Assembly: GCA_934699135.1 (NCBI GenBank) | Contig: CAKUVM010000033.1 | Span: forward strand, 1-16,723 | Length of the DNA: 16,723 nt | Direction of reading: 5' to 3' | Source: an uncultured Bacteroidales bacterium | GTDB taxonomy: Bacteria; Bacteroidota; Bacteroidia; Bacteroidales; Marinilabiliaceae | Part shown: positions 13,425 through 16,723 of the stretch, piece after piece | How positions within the stretch are numbered: the first letter of the stretch is position 1 | Layout: every line of letters starts with the position of its first letter | Program-made: the position numbers and the translations under genes | The notes under the pieces: model-generated | Database searches by the model: none | Told to the model about the DNA's origin: nothing | The model's input: only the letters and a program-made list of their open reading frames with translations

Positions 13425-14630
13425 ATGATAAAAAGGCTTAGCGCGCTATCCTTGGCGGCCATGATGCTGGCCAACGGGGCTTCGGCGCAGGAGAAAGATG
13501 AGAAGAAGGCCGATGAGGGTTTCGTCTTCACCACGGTGAAAGAGATCCCCATCACCTCCATCAAGAACCAGAACAAGAGCGGCACGTGCTGGGCCTACTC
13601 CAGCCTTGGCTTCTTCGAGGCCGAGCTGCTCCGCATGGGCAAGGGCGAGTATGACCTCTGCGAGATGTATTTGGCACACAAGACGTATGAGGACAGAGCC
13701 ACGGCCAGCGTCCGCCTGCACGGCGACATATCCTTTACCGAGGGCGGCAGCTTCTACGATGCAGTGTATTGCATGCGCCACTACGGCATGGTTCCCGAGA
13801 CGGCCATGCCGCAGCCTGGCACGCCGTATGGCGACACCTTGGCCAACTTCACCGAGATGTGGCCCGTGGTGAGCGGCATTGTTGACGGCATCAACAAGGG
13901 CAAGCAGAAAAAACTGACGCCGGCATGGCACAAGGGCGTGGTGGCAGTGCTGGACACATATCTGGGCGCGGTGCCTGAGTCGTTCTCCGTCAACGGCAAG
14001 ACCTACACTCCCAAGAGCTATCAGGAGAGCCTGGGCTTGAATATGGACGACTATGTCTCGCTCACCTCATTCACCCACCACCCTTTCTATGAGCAGTTCA
14101 TCATTGAGGTGCAGGACAACTGGCGTTGGGGCCAGAGCTACAACCTGCCCATTGACGAGTTTATGGCCGTGATGGAGAACGCCGTGGACAAGGGATACAC
14201 CTTCGCATGGGGTGCCGACGTGAGCGAGACGGGCTTCACGCGCAACGGCATTGCCGTATGCCCCGACGCGGAGCACGGTGCGGACATCACGGGCTCGGAT
14301 ATGGCCAAATGGACTGGACTCAACATAATGGAAAAGCGCAAAGAGCTGACCAAGAGACCGTTGCCAGAGATTACCGTGACGCAGGAGACGCGCCAGGAGG
14401 CTTACGACAACTGGGAGACGACAGACGACCACGGGATGCTCATCTATGGCCTGGCAAAAGACCAAAATGGCAAGGAGTATTTCATGGTGAAGAACTCATG
14501 GGGCAAAGCCGGCAAGTATGACGGCGTGTGGTACGCCTCCAAGACCTTTGTGAAATACAAGACCCTCAACATCTTGGTTCACAAAGACGCCATCCCCAAG
14601 GACATCCGTAAGAAACTTGGCATAAAGTAA
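13425..14630 (+). CDS. secreted C1B cysteine peptidase (bleomycin hydrolase / aminopeptidase C-like)
   Basis: A 401-residue papain-fold cysteine peptidase of the bleomycin hydrolase/PepC branch. The oxyanion Gln49 and catalytic Cys55 lie in NQNKSGTCWAYSS. The catalytic His336 is in DDHGMLIYG and Asn357 in VKNSWG. The family elements GGSFYDAVYCMRHYGMVPE (about 107-125) and a large insertion before the His are present, as expected for C1B. Unlike the classical cytosolic PepC, it begins with a cleavable signal peptide (MIKRLSALSLAAMMLANGASA, cleaved before QEK). It should therefore work in the periplasm or outside the cell, probably as an aminopeptidase. It is shorter than cytosolic PepC (about 440-450 residues). 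The ATG at 13425 was chosen over an upstream TTG at 13380, because the TTG overlaps the promoter box and the signal peptide starts at the ATG. Confidence 0.93.
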   Translation: MIKRLSALSLAAMMLANGASAQEKDEKKADEGFVFTTVKEIPITSIKNQNKSGTCWAYSSLGFFEAELLRMGKGEYDLCEMYLAHKTYEDRATASVRLHGDISFTEGGSFYDAVYCMRHYGMVPETAMPQPGTPYGDTLANFTEMWPVVSGIVDGINKGKQKKLTPAWHKGVVAVLDTYLGAVPESFSVNGKTYTPKSYQESLGLNMDDYVSLTSFTHHPFYEQFIIEVQDNWRWGQSYNLPIDEFMAVMENAVDKGYTFAWGADVSETGFTRNGIAVCPDAEHGADITGSDMAKWTGLNIMEKRKELTKRPLPEITVTQETRQEAYDNWETTDDHGMLIYGLAKDQNGKEYFMVKNSWGKAGKYDGVWYASKTFVKYKTLNILVHKDAIPKDIRKKLGIK

Positions 14631-14649
14631 ACCAACGACCTGAAAAGGC

Positions 14650-14687
14650 AAGGCCGTGTCAATCAGATGATTGGCACGGCCTTTTTC
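14650..14687 (+). terminator. bidirectional terminator between the C1B peptidase and nucleoside kinase genes
   Basis: A 15-bp stem from AAGGCCGTGTCAATC (14650-14664) with one G-U and a 4-base loop is followed on the plus strand by TTTTCTTT. On the minus strand CTTTTCA follows, so it can serve both convergent genes. Confidence 0.9.
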
Positions 14688-14725
14688 TTTACGCGCGGCG
14701 AGCGAGCCCAACGTTACGTCACGGC

Positions 14726-16393
14726 CTAGTCGTAGACGAACGAGCTACCGCCGACAAACTCCCTAAGGAGCGATGTGGGCGGGATGGTATCGGCCCCGAG
14801 AGGCTGGAAATACCCAAGGAAGCGCAGCAGCCTCTTGGCCTCGGCATAGTGCGGAGAAATCCTCTTGACCTCGAGGAGCAGTGGCTCCGCCTTAACTTTG
14901 AGGACGGCGAGCTCATAGAGCGTGCAGGAGTTGAACATGACATCGGCCTCTTCCTGGTTGGTGTATATGAACTTGTCCTCTCCTCGGCGCACGCTGGGCC
15001 ACATGGCGATGGTGGCCTCGGCGTTGTGGCCACGGTTGTAATAATCCCTGACAATTCGGCGGATGAGCCTATTGTCCGTGGTGTGGATTCGCGTGAGCTG
15101 GTCGAAGTTGATGCCTGCGAGCGGCGCCACATATATGCGGAACTTGTTGGCCTCAGGGATCATGGGCGTGAGGGCCGGGGTGAGGCCATGCGTCCCCTCG
15201 ATTACAATGACGCTCTTGGAGTCGAGTTTCAGCTTGGTGCCATCATACTCGCGCTCGCCTTTCTTGAAATTGTACTTCGGTATTTCCACCTCCTCGCCCC
15301 TCATCAGAGCCAAGAGTTGCTCATTGAAGAGCTTGACGTCTATGGCTTCCAAGGCCTCGAAGTCGTAGTTGCCGTCGGCATCGCGCGGGGTGTCGGCGCG
15401 GTTGACGAAATAATTGTCGATGGAGAGATTTACGGGCGTGATCCCGTTTAGGACGAGCTGCACGGCAAGCCTTTTGCTAAACGTTGTCTTGCCGCTGGAC
15501 GACGGGCCAGCTATGAGGACCACCTTTACGTCTTTCCGTCTCTCGGCGACCATGTCGGCAATGTCGGCAATCTTCTTCTCGTGGAGCGCCTCCGCCACCT
15601 GAATCAGCTTACGCCCGTCTCCGCGGGCGATGGCGTCGTTGAGGTCGGCCAGGCGACGGATGCCGAGCAGGTTCTGGATTTTGTCAAACTCGAGGAACGT
15701 GGCGAACATCTTGTTTTGGTGCGTCAGTGGGGCCAGAACCTCCGGTGTCGCCTCATCGGGCAGTTGGAGCAGAAGGCCGCTGAAGAACTCTTTGAGGTCG
15801 AAGACAGAGACAATGGACGTGCGCGGCACCAGGTCTCCGTACAACACCGCGCTCTTGCCCAGCAGCGTATGGACGGCCGTATAGATCTCGCCGTGCTGGA
15901 TGAGCAGCCGCCTAGTGTCCGGCATATCGTCCAGAATTTTCAGAGCGTCGTCGGTCATCATCTCTCGCCTCTCAATGGGCAGGTCGGCCTCGGCTATGCC
16001 CCGCAGGCGCGCCTTGAGGCTGTCGGTCTGCGCGGTGGTGGGGTCGAGCCTATGCCCGTCTTTGCGCAGCTCGCAATAAACGCCCTTGGAGACGGAATGA
16101 AGAACCTCTAGCTCCACCCCCGGCATGAGCTCCGACACGGCAACGTGGAGCATAAGCACCAGTGAGCGGACATACATGCGCCGCCCTTCGGGGTGTAGGA
16201 TGTCAAAAAACTCCACTCTCTTTGGCTGAAAGACGCGATATGAGAGCCCGACGCACTTATTGTTGACCGCCGCCCCAAGGACGGAATATTTGAGCCTGAC
16301 GCCGAGATTGACGGCCAGCTCAGCAAGCGTTTGACCAGGCAAGACATCGGCAGTCTTGCCAAGGTTGACGCAATCTATCTGAACTTTGTCCAT
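14726..16393 (-). CDS. TGS-domain nucleoside kinase (uridine kinase-like)
   Basis: A 555-residue cytosolic protein combining an N-terminal threonyl-tRNA synthetase-like part with a C-terminal uridine kinase-type P-loop domain. The first about 65 residues form a TGS domain, and about 70-240 resemble the ThrRS second additional domain. The kinase domain has Walker A GPSSSGKT (296-303), the acceptor-site SIDNYFV (324-330) and a Walker B-like VIVIEGTHGL (395-404). This fusion is widespread in Bacteroidetes, Firmicutes and Thermotogae and is usually annotated as a uridine kinase or nucleoside kinase. Its substrate is predicted only from the kinase domain. The ATG at 16393 starts the TGS domain directly. 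An open frame extends 80 codons further upstream, but that extension crosses the promoter and is unlikely to be translated. Confidence 0.92.
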   Translation of the reverse strand: MDKVQIDCVNLGKTADVLPGQTLAELAVNLGVRLKYSVLGAAVNNKCVGLSYRVFQPKRVEFFDILHPEGRRMYVRSLVLMLHVAVSELMPGVELEVLHSVSKGVYCELRKDGHRLDPTTAQTDSLKARLRGIAEADLPIERREMMTDDALKILDDMPDTRRLLIQHGEIYTAVHTLLGKSAVLYGDLVPRTSIVSVFDLKEFFSGLLLQLPDEATPEVLAPLTHQNKMFATFLEFDKIQNLLGIRRLADLNDAIARGDGRKLIQVAEALHEKKIADIADMVAERRKDVKVVLIAGPSSSGKTTFSKRLAVQLVLNGITPVNLSIDNYFVNRADTPRDADGNYDFEALEAIDVKLFNEQLLALMRGEEVEIPKYNFKKGEREYDGTKLKLDSKSVIVIEGTHGLTPALTPMIPEANKFRIYVAPLAGINFDQLTRIHTTDNRLIRRIVRDYYNRGHNAEATIAMWPSVRRGEDKFIYTNQEEADVMFNSCTLYELAVLKVKAEPLLLEVKRISPHYAEAKRLLRFLGYFQPLGADTIPPTSLLREFVGGSSFVYD

Positions 16394-16450
16394 AAAACCC
16401 TGTGTTGTGTATGGTTTCTGCTCTTCTTGAGCGGGAGAATTCCCTTCACA

Positions 16451-16482
16451 CAAATATAACAAAAATGGAGCCGCGCCACCAA
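16451..16482 (-). promoter_or_regulatory. nucleoside kinase promoter
   Basis: On the minus strand TATATTTG (16451-16458) is a perfect -7 box. A TTGG -33-like element (16479-16482) lies 20 bases upstream. The predicted start is near 16445, giving a leader of about 50 bases. Confidence 0.55.
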
Positions 16483-16648
16483 GCGTCATGGACAATTGGG
16501 AAAACGCATTCCTCAAAAAAAAACGCAAGAAAAACAGATTTGCAATACGTGTTTCACACGCTTGTGTTGTCTTATGACAGAAGGCAGAAACCAAACGGGC
16601 CGCGCAAGGCCACAAACCCCACGCGCCCGACAAGATACAGGCTCAAGT

Positions 16649-16723
16649 ATGGAGTTCATATTCGAATTGTTTGCCGAAATGCTCGGCGGTGAGAAGGCGC
16701 AGCCAGAGGAGTTACGCCAAGGA
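16649..16723 (+). CDS. start of a truncated ORF, unidentified
   Basis: An ATG at 16649 opens 25 codons (beginning MEFIFELFAEMLGG) that run off the window edge without a stop. The start of the peptide is hydrophobic and acidic, then becomes polar. I do not recognise it. It is divergent from the nucleoside kinase gene. A possible promoter is TTTG at 16539-16542 with TTGTGTTG (16562-16569) 19 bases on, a weak -7 match. The gap of about 255 bases between the two starts otherwise shows nothing clear. No strong Shine-Dalgarno precedes this ATG. Confidence 0.4.
   Translation, partial: MEFIFELFAEMLGGEKAQPEELRQG

Noticed and set aside
16394..16633. 80-residue N-terminal extension of the nucleoside kinase
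   Set aside because: It crosses a perfect promoter box, and its sequence has no family resemblance. The TGS domain begins at the ATG at 16393.
16402..16692. 96-codon plus-strand ORF upstream of the last partial gene
   Set aside because: Its start lies inside the nucleoside kinase leader on the opposite strand. The composition is Arg/Lys/Pro-rich, and it overlaps the better candidate start at 16649 in another frame.
1..16723. Search for defence systems, CRISPR arrays, prophage or transposon genes
   Set aside because: No spaced direct repeats, transposase, integrase, reverse transcriptase, nuclease or toxin-antitoxin pattern was seen. All large ORFs are accounted for by core or exported enzymes.

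Overview
The window comes from the chromosome of a G+C-rich member of the Bacteroidetes, most likely order Bacteroidales. Three things support this. The primary sigma factor is the short form without region 1.1. Many intergenic regions carry the Bacteroidetes -7 box TAnnTTTG. The gene set also fits: a TGS-domain nucleoside kinase, FloA, a lone TatA-TatC pair, and a secreted C1B peptidase. The genus cannot be resolved from this sequence alone. All recognised genes look intact. There is no insertion sequence, prophage, CRISPR array, toxin-antitoxin pair or recognisable defence system.

Layout. Positions 1-350 hold a minus-strand tRNA operon (Ser-GCU, Pro-UGG, Gly-GCC, in transcription order) with its promoter. 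Next comes a minus-strand AlkD-like HEAT-repeat protein (407-1078), divergent from tRNA-His (about 1170-1243), which ends in a strong terminator. A hairpin-rich leader precedes panE (ketopantoate reductase, 1429-2415). A gap of about 0.4 kb with no convincing gene separates it from the convergent floA (2832-3812). floA lies downstream of aspS (3903-5666) on the same strand. Upstream of aspS is a structured 0.5 kb intergenic region (5667-6183) with a promoter-like box just past the end of a GH43 arabinanase-type lipoprotein (6184-7263). An RDD-family membrane protein and the ribosome-assembly GTPase Der form a tight pair (7409-9164). tatA-tatC form another (9347-10356). All of these are on the minus strand.

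From about 10.46 kb the strand switches. A DegP/HtrA-type periplasmic protease (10571-12013), the housekeeping sigma factor rpoD (12353-13213) and a secreted bleomycin-hydrolase-like peptidase (13425-14630) follow on the plus strand, each with its own stem-loop terminator. The peptidase terminator also serves the convergent nucleoside kinase (14726-16393, minus). The last 75 bases are the start of a truncated plus-strand ORF.

How the genes relate. Most of this is core cell biology: translation (tRNAs, AspRS, Der), transcription (RpoD), envelope export and quality control (TatAC, HtrA, FloA, RDD protein) and coenzyme A synthesis (PanE). Two exported degradative enzymes, the GH43 lipoprotein and the C1B peptidase, reflect a glycan- and peptide-scavenging lifestyle. 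I found no clear undescribed multigene system. The most unusual material is non-coding: the possible small RNA at about 5885-6127, the three tandem hairpins before panE, and the long structured leader of rpoD.
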